From: RYN-122 sp963761655 | GTDB taxonomy: Bacteria > Actinomycetota > Actinomycetes > Mycobacteriales > SCTD01 | DNA: 64,000 nt | NCBI GenBank assembly: GCA_963761655.1 | Contig: CAVXHI010000008.1 | Coordinates: forward strand, 1-64,000 | Direction of reading: 5' to 3' | In this document: piece after piece, positions 41,579 to 50,678 of the stretch | Position numbering within the stretch: the first letter of the stretch is position 1 | How the letters are laid out: the number at the start of each line of letters is the position of its first letter | Made by a program: the position numbers and the translations under genes | The notes under the pieces: generated by a model | Seen by the model: only the letters and a program-made list of their open reading frames with translations | The model's database searches: none | Told to the model about the DNA's origin: nothing

Positions 41579-43228
41579 ATGACGACCCTCGACCGGCCTG
41601 CCGCGCTCGGACCCGACACCCACGAGGTCCTCAACCAGGTGCCGCCCCTGGTCGGGCACGACACCGCCGACGACCCCGCCCTGCTCGCCGGGCTCGAGCG
41701 CGAGGGCGCCGGCTGGTCCGCCGACGACCTCCACCGCCTCGGCCGGCTGGCCGGCGGCGAGGAGGCGCAGCGCTGGGGCGACGAGGCCAACCGGGTCGAG
41801 CCCCGCCTGCGCACCCACGACCGGTACGGCCACCGGGTCGACGAGGTCGAGTTCCACCCCTCGTGGCACGCCCTCATGGACACCGCGGTCTCCGCCGGGC
41901 TCGCCGGTGCCGCCTGGGCCGACCCGCGCCCCGGCGCGCACGTCGCCCGGGCCGCCGGCTCCTACGCGTGGGGGCAGGTCGAGGCCGGTCACGGCTGCCC
42001 CGTCTCGATGACCTACGCCGTCGTCCCCGCCCTGCGCGCGAACCCGGAGCTGTCGGCCCAGTACGAGCCGCTGCTCACCAGCCGCGTCTACGACCCGGGC
42101 CTGCGGACGCCGTCGGGCAAGCAGGGCCTGCTCGCCGGGATGGGGATGACCGAGAAGCAGGGCGGGTCCGACGTCCGGGCCGGCACGACGACGGCGACCC
42201 CCGCGGGCGACGGCACGTACCGGCTGCGCGGCCACAAGTGGTTCACCAGCGCCCCGATGTGCGACCTGTTCCTCGTCCTGGCGCAAGCGCCCGGGGGCCT
42301 GTCCTGCTTCCTCGTGCCGCGCATCCTCCCGGACGGCGCCCGCAACGTGTTCCGGGTGCAGCGGCTCAAGGACAAGCTCGGCAACCGCAGCAACGCCTCC
42401 AGCGAGCCGGAGTTCGACCAGACCGTCGCCTGGCTCGTCGGGGAGGAGGGGCGGGGGGTCCGCACGATCATCGAGATGGTGTCGATGACCCGGCTCGACT
42501 GCGTGATCGGGTCGGCGTCGGGGATGCGCGCGGCGCTCCTGCAGGCCGTGCACCACGCCCGGCACCGGTCGGCGTTCGGCGGGCTGCTCGTCGACAAGCC
42601 GCTCATGCGCAACGTGCTCGCCGACCTCGCCGTCGAGTCGGAGGCCGCCACCACCCTGATGCTCCGGCTGGCCGGCGCCGTCGACCGGGCCGCCCGCGGC
42701 GACGCCGAGGAGCAGGCGTTCAAGCGGATCGCCGTCGCGGTGGGGAAGTACTGGGTCTGCAAGCGGCAGCCCGCCGTCGTCGGGGAGGCCCTGGAGTGCC
42801 TCGGCGGGAACGGCTACGTCGAGGAGTCCGGTCTGCCGCGGCTCTACCGCGAGGCCCCGCTCAACTCGATCTGGGAGGGCTCGGGCAACGTGCAGGCGCT
42901 CGACGTCCTGCGGGCGATGGTCAAGGAGCCGGCGTCGGTGGAGGCGTTCTTCGGGGAGGTCGACCGGGCCCGCGGCGCCGACCCGCGGCTGGACGACGCC
43001 GTCGTCGGGCTGAAGGCGGGGCTGGCCGACCTGGACGACGTCGAGTCGCGGGCCCGCCGGCTGGTGGAGCGGATGGCGCTCGTGCTGCAGGGCTCGCTGC
43101 TCGTGCGGCACGCGCCGCAGCAGGTGGCCGACGCCTTCTGCGCCTCCCGGCTCGCCGGCGACTGGGGGCACGCCTTCGGCACGCTGCCGCGCGGCGTCGA
43201 CACCGGCTTCCTCGTCGACCGGGTCTGA
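41579..43228 (+). CDS. aidB: AidB-type acyl-CoA dehydrogenase family flavoprotein
   Basis: A 549-residue flavoprotein that matches AidB rather than a standard acyl-CoA dehydrogenase. The N-terminal 150 residues have V-L-N-Q-V-P-P-L, R-E-G-A-G-W and V-E-F-H-P-S-W-H, characteristic of AidB. The FAD region has G-M-T-E-K-Q-G-G-S-D-V and a C-terminal I-W-E-G-S-G-N-V. E. coli AidB is part of the adaptive response to DNA alkylation. The ATG is at 41579. An alkyltransferase-like gene is also in the window, in line with alkylation repair. Confidence 0.87.
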   Translation: MTTLDRPAALGPDTHEVLNQVPPLVGHDTADDPALLAGLEREGAGWSADDLHRLGRLAGGEEAQRWGDEANRVEPRLRTHDRYGHRVDEVEFHPSWHALMDTAVSAGLAGAAWADPRPGAHVARAAGSYAWGQVEAGHGCPVSMTYAVVPALRANPELSAQYEPLLTSRVYDPGLRTPSGKQGLLAGMGMTEKQGGSDVRAGTTTATPAGDGTYRLRGHKWFTSAPMCDLFLVLAQAPGGLSCFLVPRILPDGARNVFRVQRLKDKLGNRSNASSEPEFDQTVAWLVGEEGRGVRTIIEMVSMTRLDCVIGSASGMRAALLQAVHHARHRSAFGGLLVDKPLMRNVLADLAVESEAATTLMLRLAGAVDRAARGDAEEQAFKRIAVAVGKYWVCKRQPAVVGEALECLGGNGYVEESGLPRLYREAPLNSIWEGSGNVQALDVLRAMVKEPASVEAFFGEVDRARGADPRLDDAVVGLKAGLADLDDVESRARRLVERMALVLQGSLLVRHAPQQVADAFCASRLAGDWGHAFGTLPRGVDTGFLVDRV

Positions 43229-43238
43229 CCGGCACAGC

Positions 43239-43271
43239 GGTCCGGACCCGGCGCGGAGCCGGGCCCGGACC
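43239..43271. terminator. Bidirectional intrinsic terminator hairpin
   Basis: Arms 43239-43252 and 43258-43271 pair over 14 positions with one A-C mismatch (GGTCCGG then CCCGGC), loop GCGGA. It lies between the convergent aidB and small HhH-like genes. Confidence 0.75.
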
Positions 43272-43276
43272 GGGGG

Positions 43277-43492
43277 CTACTTGCTGAGGGCGAGCATCGC
43301 CTGGGCGGCGAGGAAGTGCTTGTTCTTGCCGAGGTCACCCACGGTCTTGATGCGGAACGCCTTGCGCAGGGCCTCGGCGTCGTCCTCGGTGACGCCCGCG
43401 AGGGCGCTCACGGGGGCGGCCAGGATGTCCTTGAGGTCGGACGACTCGTAGTCCTTGTCCAGGTACTTCGACAGGTCGGCACTGACGGCCAC
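43277..43492 (-). CDS. Small helix-hairpin-helix-like protein
   Basis: A 71-residue helical protein. The segment L-A-G-V-T-E-D-D-A-E-A-L-R-K-A-F, followed by I-K-T-V-G-D-L-G, resembles the helix-hairpin-helix repeats that bind DNA backbones. No exact family name is known to me. The GTG at 43492 follows GGAG. It stands alone between a terminator and the ceramidase-like gene. Confidence 0.65.
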   Translation of the reverse strand: MAVSADLSKYLDKDYESSDLKDILAAPVSALAGVTEDDAEALRKAFRIKTVGDLGKNKHFLAAQAMLALSK

Positions 43493-43543
43493 GGGGGCTC
43501 CTCTGCTCGGTCTTCCAGACGGGCGGCTACCACACCACGCCGA

Positions 43544-45190
43544 CTACCCCTTGCGCAGTGCGGTCAGCGCGGAGAGCGTCGTCTCGAGGGCGAGGTCGCC
43601 GACGCAGCGGTCGACGGCGTAGCTGTCCTCGTAGTTGACGAACACGTAGCCGCTGAAGGCGAAGCCGAGCCCCTGCTGCCCGACCGGGTCCAGCTCGAAG
43701 CTCTGCGGCATGTAGCCGAGGGCGTCGTTGGCCTGGCTGACCGGGAAGACGACCTTGCCCGGGTTCTTCTCCTTGATGGTGTTGCTGAGGTTGCTGAACT
43801 CCTCGCCCGGGCCGGTGGTGAGCACCCAGTCGCCGAGCTGCGCGACGGTGAGCGGCAGCTCGACCGACTGCGGCGAGGCCGAGGTGCACGGCGCGTCCGG
43901 GTTCTCGCCGACGCTGACGACGGCGGGCTGCGGGTCGAACTTCCGGTCGAAGAAGCCGGGCGTGCCGAGGGCGTCGAGCGGGACGTTCGTGAGCGCGCTG
44001 CGGAAGGTCGTGCGCTGCAGCCGCAGGGCGCCGTCGACGACCTGCCCGCCGCTGGTCGGGACCTTGGCGGCGAGCTGCGTGCCGATCTCGGTGCCGCCGG
44101 AGGCCAGGACGTTGCCGAGGCCGGTCATGACGTGCATCGCCACGCCGCCGTCGCGGGCCTCGAGCGTCTTGGCGAACAGGCCGGGCCAGTCGGCGCTGGC
44201 GACGCCGTCGTTCGTGCCCTTCGTCGTCGGGTGTGCGGCGTACGCCCCGACCTGCGCGATGACCTCGCCGTCGGTGCCGACGGCGCGGAGCCACCCGAGC
44301 TGCTGCTCCTCGGCGGAGCGGTAGGTGTCGCGGCGCTCGGCGTTCTGCTGCCGCGCCTCGACCTCCCCGGCGGTCAGACGGGCCGGCCGGGCGGCGAGGA
44401 CCGCCTGCTTGACCGTCTTCTTGATGGTGTCGGTCACCTGCGCCATGTACCAGTCCGGGACGAAGCCCCAGCCGCCGATGAAGTCGGGCGACGCGTGCGA
44501 GTGGGTGGCGTGCAGGACGTAGCTGTCAGCGGTGAAGCCGGCCGCCTTCAGCTGCGGGTCGGCGGCGAGCGCGGCACTGATCTGCTTCGCCCCGCAGTCC
44601 GTGCACTTGCTCCGGTAGTCCCAGAGCCAGCCCTCGGCGTCGAGGACCGACAGCACCAGCACCTTGCCGCCCTGGCGCAGGGCGACGCTGCGGACGTTGA
44701 GGCCGCCCTCGCTCGTGCGGTCGAACTCCTTGACCGGGTTCATCGGACCGAGGCCGAACCCGCCCTGGTAGATGCAGTCGGGGTTCTCGGGCCAGGGCGA
44801 GCCGGCGCTCGCGATGCCGTCCAGGGCCCCCTCCGCCGCCTCGGGCAGCCGGGCGAGGACCTCGGGGGACAGGGTCCGGCACTTCGTCAGGTCGCGCTCC
44901 CAGCGGGCCCCGGGGAAACGGCCGCGCATGTCCTGCGGACGGGGGTAGATCGAGTTCTTCGCCGCGCCCACCAGGACGCCGCCGGCCTTCACGCTGCCGC
45001 GGGAGGTCCTGGTGGTGGTGGCCGCCGCCGGCTGGTCGCCGGGGACCAGCGGCGCCACCGAGGGCACCTCCGGCAGCGCGGGGACGTCCACCCCGCCGAC
45101 CGGCGCGAGCCCGACGCCGGCCCAGGCGGCCGAGACGGTGAGGGCGCCGGTGAGGCCGGCGAGCAGCGTGCGACGGACGAGGGTGTGCAC
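43544..45190 (-). CDS. Secreted neutral/alkaline ceramidase-like protein
   Basis: A 548-residue exported protein. Residues 1-30 form a signal peptide (R-R-T-L-L-A-G-L-T-G-A-L-T-V-S-A-A-W-A). The body resembles the N-terminal domain of neutral/alkaline ceramidases: G-G-F-G-L-G-P-M near 142, N-V-R-S-V-A-L near 166, and the zinc-site H-A-T-H-S-H-A-S-P-D near 228-237. A-H-P-T-T follows later. Such enzymes hydrolyse the amide bond of ceramides, but the C-terminal Ig-like domain is not obvious, so activity is uncertain. The GTG at 45190 has a GGAGG upstream. Confidence 0.75.
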   Translation of the reverse strand: MHTLVRRTLLAGLTGALTVSAAWAGVGLAPVGGVDVPALPEVPSVAPLVPGDQPAAATTTRTSRGSVKAGGVLVGAAKNSIYPRPQDMRGRFPGARWERDLTKCRTLSPEVLARLPEAAEGALDGIASAGSPWPENPDCIYQGGFGLGPMNPVKEFDRTSEGGLNVRSVALRQGGKVLVLSVLDAEGWLWDYRSKCTDCGAKQISAALAADPQLKAAGFTADSYVLHATHSHASPDFIGGWGFVPDWYMAQVTDTIKKTVKQAVLAARPARLTAGEVEARQQNAERRDTYRSAEEQQLGWLRAVGTDGEVIAQVGAYAAHPTTKGTNDGVASADWPGLFAKTLEARDGGVAMHVMTGLGNVLASGGTEIGTQLAAKVPTSGGQVVDGALRLQRTTFRSALTNVPLDALGTPGFFDRKFDPQPAVVSVGENPDAPCTSASPQSVELPLTVAQLGDWVLTTGPGEEFSNLSNTIKEKNPGKVVFPVSQANDALGYMPQSFELDPVGQQGLGFAFSGYVFVNYEDSYAVDRCVGDLALETTLSALTALRKG

Positions 45191-45260
45191 CGGAGCCTCC
45201 GAGGTGGGTTGCTCCTGTGTTTCGACGCGGCGGGCTCTCCTCCTGCCCCGGCGAGGCAGG

Positions 45261-46673
45261 TCAGAACGGGGGTGGCTCGGGTCCGGGGTCGTCGTAGCCG
45301 TCGGGGGTGAGCCACCGTCCGTCCCGGTGCGGCAGCCGTCGCTGGCCCTCGTGGAGCTGGTGGTGGTGGAGGTGGCAGACCAGGGCGTAGTTCGCGAGGT
45401 CCGACGGGCCGCCGAGCGCCCAGTGCCGGACGTGGTGGGCCTGGCACTCGCTGTGCTGACGCCGACAGCCCCTGACGACGCACCGCTGGTCGCGGGCCAC
45501 CAGGGCCCGGTGCTGGGCGGGAGTGACGGTCCGCGTGGTGCGTCCGAGGTCCAGCACGTGACCGTCGGGGTCGAGCACGACGCGGCTGACGTCGGCGTCG
45601 CAGCTCAGGCGGAGCAGCTGCTGCCTGGTGAGCAGCGCGTCGCTGCCGGCGAAGCTGGCCGGCGTGCAGCCCGGCTCTCCCTGCAGGAGCGTCTCGGCGT
45701 CGACGACGACGTGGACCTGCGCGCGGCTCCCGCCCTGGCCCGGGAGGACGGCGTCGCAGCCGAGGGCGTGCTGGGCGAGGGTGACGAGGGCGTCGGCGCG
45801 GCGGCCGGCGGCGTCGCGGTCGTCGGGCTGACCGTCGTCGTCGCGCGCCTTCCGGTCGCCGGTGATGATCGCGCCGAGGGCGGCGAGCAGGGCCTGGCCG
45901 CCCTCGGGCGCGAACAGGCCGTGCAGGCTGACCATCCCGTCGGGCAGCTCGCTCGCGGAGCAGCCGACCCGCTGGCGCTGCCGGCGCTCCTGCTCCTCGG
46001 CGAGCTCGGGACTGACGGCGAGGGCCCGTTCGCGCAGCTCCCGGTGGAGGGTGAGCGGGTCGGTGTGCCGGGCCAGGGTCACCAGCGGTCCGATCGAGGC
46101 GGTGATGACCTCCGGCCGGATGCCGCGCAGCCCGGAGACGGTCGCGGAGCAGTGCCCGACGGTGGTGCCGCCGTCGACGAGCAGGTCCCCCAGCCGGGCG
46201 AGGTCCTCGGTGAGCCGGCGGGACAGCACGACCTTCGCGCGGGCGGCGGCGTCCGTGACGGTCAGGACCGCGCCCAGCCAGCCGGCGGTGCTCGCTCGGC
46301 CGACCGTGGCGTAGGCGCGGGTCCGGTCGACCGCGGCGACCTCGACCAGCGCCAGGCCCTGCACGCTCTCCGCCGCCCGCAGCAGTGCAGCGGTGTCGAC
46401 CAGCGAGCCGGTGGCGAGGCTCCCGTCCGCCTGCGCGCGGGCCAGCGCCGTGGTCGCCGCCTGCAGCTGCGCGACGGCGGGGTGCACCGGAGGCGCTGCC
46501 GCTGTGCCCGCGCGGACGTCGGGCTCCTGCGGGTCGGACCCGGCGCCGGGCTCGCCCTCGAGCAGGACCGGGCCGGCGCGGAGGGGCAGCGGCTGGTCCG
46601 TGAAGGGGCAGGTCCGCGGACGCACGGGGGCGGTCGAGGGCTGCTCGTCGGGAGCGGACCAGTCTTCGAACAC
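45261..46673 (-). CDS. DUF222/HNH endonuclease domain protein
   Basis: A 470-residue protein of the actinobacterial DUF222-HNH family. The DUF222 section spans about residues 45-330. The HNH nuclease at the C-terminus reads C-V-V-R-G-C-R-R, H-H-V-R-H-W-A-L-G-G and C-H-L-H-H-H, which supplies metal and catalytic residues. Many copies of this family occur per actinomycete genome and their role is unclear. The GTG at 46673 (V-F-E-D-W) is taken as start, since relatives often begin M-F-E or M-F-D; the codon lies inside a LexA-type palindrome. A GTG at 46697 is also in frame. Confidence 0.82.
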   Translation of the reverse strand: MFEDWSAPDEQPSTAPVRPRTCPFTDQPLPLRAGPVLLEGEPGAGSDPQEPDVRAGTAAAPPVHPAVAQLQAATTALARAQADGSLATGSLVDTAALLRAAESVQGLALVEVAAVDRTRAYATVGRASTAGWLGAVLTVTDAAARAKVVLSRRLTEDLARLGDLLVDGGTTVGHCSATVSGLRGIRPEVITASIGPLVTLARHTDPLTLHRELRERALAVSPELAEEQERRQRQRVGCSASELPDGMVSLHGLFAPEGGQALLAALGAIITGDRKARDDDGQPDDRDAAGRRADALVTLAQHALGCDAVLPGQGGSRAQVHVVVDAETLLQGEPGCTPASFAGSDALLTRQQLLRLSCDADVSRVVLDPDGHVLDLGRTTRTVTPAQHRALVARDQRCVVRGCRRQHSECQAHHVRHWALGGPSDLANYALVCHLHHHQLHEGQRRLPHRDGRWLTPDGYDDPGPEPPPF

Positions 46674-46681
46674 GTGTTCGA
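46666..46681. promoter_or_regulatory. LexA (SOS) box overlapping the HNH gene start
   Basis: TCGAACACGTGTTCGA is a perfect 16-bp palindrome and fits the LexA box of actinomycetes and Bacillus (GAAC-N4-GTTC with TCG flanks). It covers the proposed GTG start of the DUF222/HNH gene. It predicts induction of that gene by DNA damage. Confidence 0.75.
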
Positions 46682-46809
46682 TCCTACCGGGCTGCACCCC
46701 GTCTGACCAGCACTTCTTCGGCTCCGCCGGCTCAGGATCCGGCGCCCTCGAGGGCCTGGGTGCGGACCGCCGGGTGGGTGGATCCAGGCGGGTCAGGGGC
46801 CCCGGAGGG

Positions 46810-47016
46810 TCAGGGTGCGGGCCGCCAGCCCGGGCCGTCCTGCACGGCGCCGGCGTCCACGAGCGCCCGCTTGAGCTTGGCCAGCACGCTGTCGATGACC
46901 TGCTCCCGCCCGAGGGCCAGCCGGGTCTGCTCGCTGTTCATCGTGTGGGCACCCTCGACGAGCATCGCGAGGGTGGCGAGCTCGGAGATGTCGAGGTCGA
47001 CCGGGTCAGGGCGCAC
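46810..47016 (-). CDS. Small helical protein of unknown function
   Basis: A 68-residue protein, helical, with L-D-I-S-E-L-A-T-L-A-M-L-V-E-G-A-H then R-E-Q-V-I-D-S-V-L-A-K-L-K-R-A-L. No family was recognised. A GGAGG followed by CCTGCT precedes the GTG at 47016, so this is preferred over earlier codons. It is divergent from the M16 peptidase genes, with 67 bp between. Confidence 0.6.
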   Translation of the reverse strand: MRPDPVDLDISELATLAMLVEGAHTMNSEQTRLALGREQVIDSVLAKLKRALVDAGAVQDGPGWRPAP

Positions 47017-47083
47017 AGCAGGTCCTCCGGGGACGGGGCGGGACGACATGCTCGCTGACGGGTGCCCGTACTAGCGTCACGGC

Positions 47084-48403
47084 GTGCCGCCTCCCCGCAA
47101 GAAGACCCCCGCCGCCTCCGCCGGGACGACGTCCTACGCCGTCGAGCGGACCACCCTCGCGAACGGTCTGCGCGTCGTGGTCAGCCCCGACCCGAGCAGC
47201 CCCGTGGTGGCGGTCGCCGTCTACTACGACGTCGGGATCCGCAGCGAGCCCGAGGGCCGCACCGGCTTCGCGCACCTGTTCGAGCACCTGATGTTCCAGG
47301 GCAGCGCCAACCTCGGGAAGACCGAGCACTTCACCCTCGTGCAGGGCGCTGGCGGCACCCTCAACGGCTCGACGCACCTCGACTACACGAACTACTACGA
47401 GATGCTGCCGAGCAACGCGACCGAGCTCGCGATGTTCCTCGAGGCCGACCGCATGCGCAGCGTCGCGCTGACGCAGGAGAACCTGGAGAACCAGGTCGCG
47501 GTCGTGCAGAACGAGATCCGGGTCAACGTCCTGAACCGCCCGTACGGCGGGTTCCCGTGGATCACCATGCCGCCGGTCCTCTACGAGAGCTTCGCCAACG
47601 CCCACAACGGCTACGGCGACTTCGTCGACCTCGAGAGCGCCACCCTCGACGACGCCCAGCAGTTCTTCGACCGCTACTACGCCCCCGGCAACGCCGTCCT
47701 CACGGTGGCCGGCGACGTCGACCCCGCCGACGTCCTGCGGATCGCGCAGGAGCAGTTCGGCGACATCCCCGCCCGCGACGTCCCGCAGCGACCGTCCTTC
47801 GCCGAGCCCGCCCCCACCGGCGAGCGGCGCGAGGTCGTGACCGACCGGATCGCCCCGACGCCGGCCGTCGCCATGGCCTGGCGCGTCCCGGACCCCGCCG
47901 ACCTCGAGGCCTACCTGCCCTACGTCGTCCTGGCGGAGGTCCTCACCGACGGCGACGCCGCCCGGCTCAACGAGCGGCTCGTGCTCAAGGACCGCATGGT
48001 CACCAGCGTCGGGGGCTACCTCGGCGTCATGGGCGACCCGCTCGACGCCCGCGACCCCACGCCGCTCCTGCTCGAGGTGCACCACCCCAGCGAGGTCCCG
48101 GTGGACCGCGTGACGGGCGCCGTCGACGAGGAGCTCGACCGGCTCGCCTCGGGCGGCCTCACCGACGGCGAGCTGCGCCGGACGGTGGCGCGCATGACCT
48201 CCCGCTACCTGCGCGAGATCGACCCCGTCCTCGGACGGGCCCTGACCATGTCGGTGTTCGAGCAGCAGCGCGACCGCGCCGAGCTCGTCAACGAGGTCCC
48301 CGCCCTGCTCGCCTCGGTCACGGACGAGCAGGTGCAGGCCGCGGCCGCCACCCTCGGCCTGGACCGCGCCGTCCTCGAGCTCCGCCCGGAGGCGCAGCAG
48401 TGA
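47084..48403 (+). CDS. M16 family zinc peptidase (catalytic subunit)
   Basis: A 439-residue pitrilysin/insulinase-type peptidase. The inverted zinc motif H-L-F-E-H-L-M-F is at residues 65-72, with the distal Glu in V-V-Q-N-E-I-R near 144. The N-terminal R-T-T-L-A-N-G-L-R-V-V-V pattern is typical. It has no signal peptide, so it acts in the cytoplasm. It is coupled to the next M16 gene by GTGA. In such bacterial pairs one subunit is catalytic and the other structural. The GTG is at 47084. Confidence 0.9.
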   Translation: MPPPRKKTPAASAGTTSYAVERTTLANGLRVVVSPDPSSPVVAVAVYYDVGIRSEPEGRTGFAHLFEHLMFQGSANLGKTEHFTLVQGAGGTLNGSTHLDYTNYYEMLPSNATELAMFLEADRMRSVALTQENLENQVAVVQNEIRVNVLNRPYGGFPWITMPPVLYESFANAHNGYGDFVDLESATLDDAQQFFDRYYAPGNAVLTVAGDVDPADVLRIAQEQFGDIPARDVPQRPSFAEPAPTGERREVVTDRIAPTPAVAMAWRVPDPADLEAYLPYVVLAEVLTDGDAARLNERLVLKDRMVTSVGGYLGVMGDPLDARDPTPLLLEVHHPSEVPVDRVTGAVDEELDRLASGGLTDGELRRTVARMTSRYLREIDPVLGRALTMSVFEQQRDRAELVNEVPALLASVTDEQVQAAAATLGLDRAVLELRPEAQQ

Positions 48404-49752
48404 CCAGCCCCAGGACCACCGTCCCCCCGCTCGCGAAGCTCCGTCCCGCCAAGCTCCCCACGGTCGGCGAGCGCGTCCTCGACAACGGCCTGCGGGTGCT
48501 CGCGGTCCGGCGTCCGGGCGTCGCCCTCACCGAGCTGCGGCTCCGCGTGCCGTTCGCCGCGCCGTCCAAGCGCGGGATCGCCAAGGACGGCGAGCAGCAC
48601 GTCGCGCGGGCCCAGCTGCTCGGCGACACCCTGCTGTCCGGCACCGCCACCCGCGACGCCGGCCGGATCGCCGCCGAGGTCCAGGCCGTCGGCGGGCAGC
48701 TCTCCGCCAGCACCGACGCCGACCGCCTGAGCATGGGCGGCAGCGTCCTGTCGAGCGGCCTGCCCGGCCTGCTCGACCTGCTCGCCGACGTCCTCACCGC
48801 GGCCGCCTACCCGAAGCAGGAGGTCGTCGGCGAGCGCGACCGGCTGGTGCAGGAGCTGGCGATCTACCGCACGCAGCCGAGCGTCGCGGCCCGCGAGGCC
48901 CTGGTCCGCCGCCTCTACGGCGACCACCCGTACGGCCGCGAGCTGCCCACCGCCGACGCCGTGCAGGACGTCACGTCGGCCCACCTGCGCAAGCTGCACG
49001 CCTCCCGGGTCGCCCCCTCGGGCAGCGTCCTCGTCGTCGTCGGCGACCAGACGCCGGCCAAGATGCTCGGCCTGGTCGAGACCGCGCTGGGCGGGTGGAC
49101 CGCCACGGCCGCCGCCGTCGACACCCCGCCCGTGCCGGTCGTGCAGCCGGGCCCGGCGCTGCTGGTCGACCGTCCCGGCTCGGTGCAGACCACCCTGCGC
49201 TTCGCCGGCCCGGCGCCTCGCCGCACCGACCCCGGCTACGCCGCGTTCTCCCTGGCGAACCTCGTCTTCGGCGGCTACTTCTCCAGCCGCTGGGTCGCGA
49301 ACATCCGCGAGGACAAGGGCTACACCTACAGCCCGCACTCCGGCACGGAGCACCCGCCGGCGGGCTCCCGGGTCGTCGTCGCGGCCGACGTCGCCACCGA
49401 GGTGACCGGGCCGTCCGTGCTCGAGACCTGGTACGAGCTCGGCCGGATCGCGACCGTCCCGGTGGCGCAGGAGGAGCTCGACCAGGCCCGCCGGTACGCC
49501 GTCGGGTCGCTCGCGCTGTCGACGTCGTCGCAGGCCGGGCTCGCCAGCACGCTGTCGGTGCTGACGGCCGCCGGCCTCGGGGTCGAGCACCTGCGCGACC
49601 ACCCGAAGGCGCTCGCGGCCGTCACGGTCGAGGACGTCCTGGAGGCCGGTGCCCGCTGGCTGGCCCCCAACCGGCTCACCGGCGTGCTTGTGGGCGACGC
49701 CGACGCGGTCGCCGACAGCGTGAGCGCCGTCCTGGACCTCGAGCGCGGGTGA
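48400..49752 (+). CDS. M16 family peptidase homologue lacking the zinc site
   Basis: A 450-residue M16-fold partner. It keeps the D-N-G-L-R-V-L-A-V-R start and the C-terminal R-E-D-K-G-Y-T-Y-S-P-H motif near 305 that helps bind substrate. At the position of H-x-x-E-H it reads A-R-A-Q-L-L-G-D, so zinc binding is lost. It is probably the non-catalytic subunit of a heterodimer with the gene before it. The GTG at 48400 overlaps that gene's stop, and its own stop overlaps the nudC start. Confidence 0.88.
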   Translation: MTSPRTTVPPLAKLRPAKLPTVGERVLDNGLRVLAVRRPGVALTELRLRVPFAAPSKRGIAKDGEQHVARAQLLGDTLLSGTATRDAGRIAAEVQAVGGQLSASTDADRLSMGGSVLSSGLPGLLDLLADVLTAAAYPKQEVVGERDRLVQELAIYRTQPSVAAREALVRRLYGDHPYGRELPTADAVQDVTSAHLRKLHASRVAPSGSVLVVVGDQTPAKMLGLVETALGGWTATAAAVDTPPVPVVQPGPALLVDRPGSVQTTLRFAGPAPRRTDPGYAAFSLANLVFGGYFSSRWVANIREDKGYTYSPHSGTEHPPAGSRVVVAADVATEVTGPSVLETWYELGRIATVPVAQEELDQARRYAVGSLALSTSSQAGLASTLSVLTAAGLGVEHLRDHPKALAAVTVEDVLEAGARWLAPNRLTGVLVGDADAVADSVSAVLDLERG

Positions 49753-50613
49753 CCGTCCCGGCCCTGTCCCGCAGCACCGTCGACCGGGACGGCGCCGACC
49801 CGTCCCGACGACGCCGCCCTCGCGCAGGCCTGGGAGCAGGCGCGGGTGCTGGTCGTGGAGGACGGGCAGGTGCGGCTGCAGGGCCCGGAGCTGCTCCTCG
49901 TCGAGCCGGGGGAGGCCCCCGACGGCGACCGGCTCTACCTCGGCCGCGACGACGACGGCCCCGTCTTCGCCGTCGCCGGCCCGCTGCCCAGGAGGCCCGG
50001 GAAGACGGCCGGGCTGCGCGACGTCGGGGCGCGGCTGTCCGACCGGGACGCGGGTCTGCTGGCCCACGCCGTGGGGCTCCTGAACTGGCACGCCGCCCAC
50101 CCGTTCTGCCCTCGCTGCGGCCAGCCGCTGACGTCGACGAAGGGCGGCTCGGAGCGGGTCTGCGCCGACGGCCACGTGCAGCACCCGCGCAGCGACCCCG
50201 CGATCATCGTGCTCGTCACCGACGGCGCCGACCGGTGCGTCCTCGGGCGCCAGCAGGTCTGGCCGGAGCGGCGCTTCTCGACGCTGGCCGGGTTCGTCGA
50301 GCCGGGGGAGAGCCTCGAGCAGGCCGTCGTCCGGGAGGTCGCCGAGGAGAGCGGTCTGGACTGCCGCGACGTCGTCTACCGGGGCAGCCAGCCGTGGCCG
50401 TTCCCGCAGAGCCTCATGCTCGGCTTCTGGGCGGTGTGCGACGGCGACGCCGAGCCGGTCTGCCGCGACGGCGAGCTCGCCGAGGTGCAGTGGTTCACCC
50501 GCGACCAGGTCCGGGCGGCCGGAGGCTGGGCCGACGACGCCACTCCCGGGCTGCTGCTCCCCCCGCCGGTGAGCATCGCGCACCGGCTGATCACCGAGTG
50601 GGCGGCCGGCTAG
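49749..50613 (+). pseudogene. nudC: NudC NAD(H) pyrophosphatase, +1 frameshift near the start
   Basis: Encodes an NADH pyrophosphatase/NAD decapping Nudix enzyme of about 288 residues. The C-P-R-C-G zinc ribbon is followed by the Nudix box G-F-V-E-P-G-E-S-L-E then R-E-V-A-E-E-S-G, and the diagnostic S-Q-P-W-P-F-P-Q-S. The GTG at 49749 overlaps the M16 stop, and reads to about 49799; the rest is one base later (R-P-D-D-A-A-L-A-Q-A-W-E). Removing one C from the run at 49799-49801 joins the two. An internal ATG-like start at 49846 would lose part of the N-terminal domain. Sequence error is likely. Confidence 0.82.
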
Positions 50614-50678
50614 AGGTGCAGCACGGCCGCGGACGGGGGAAGGTCGTTGCACACGCACCTACTCCCTGGAGGCACGCC

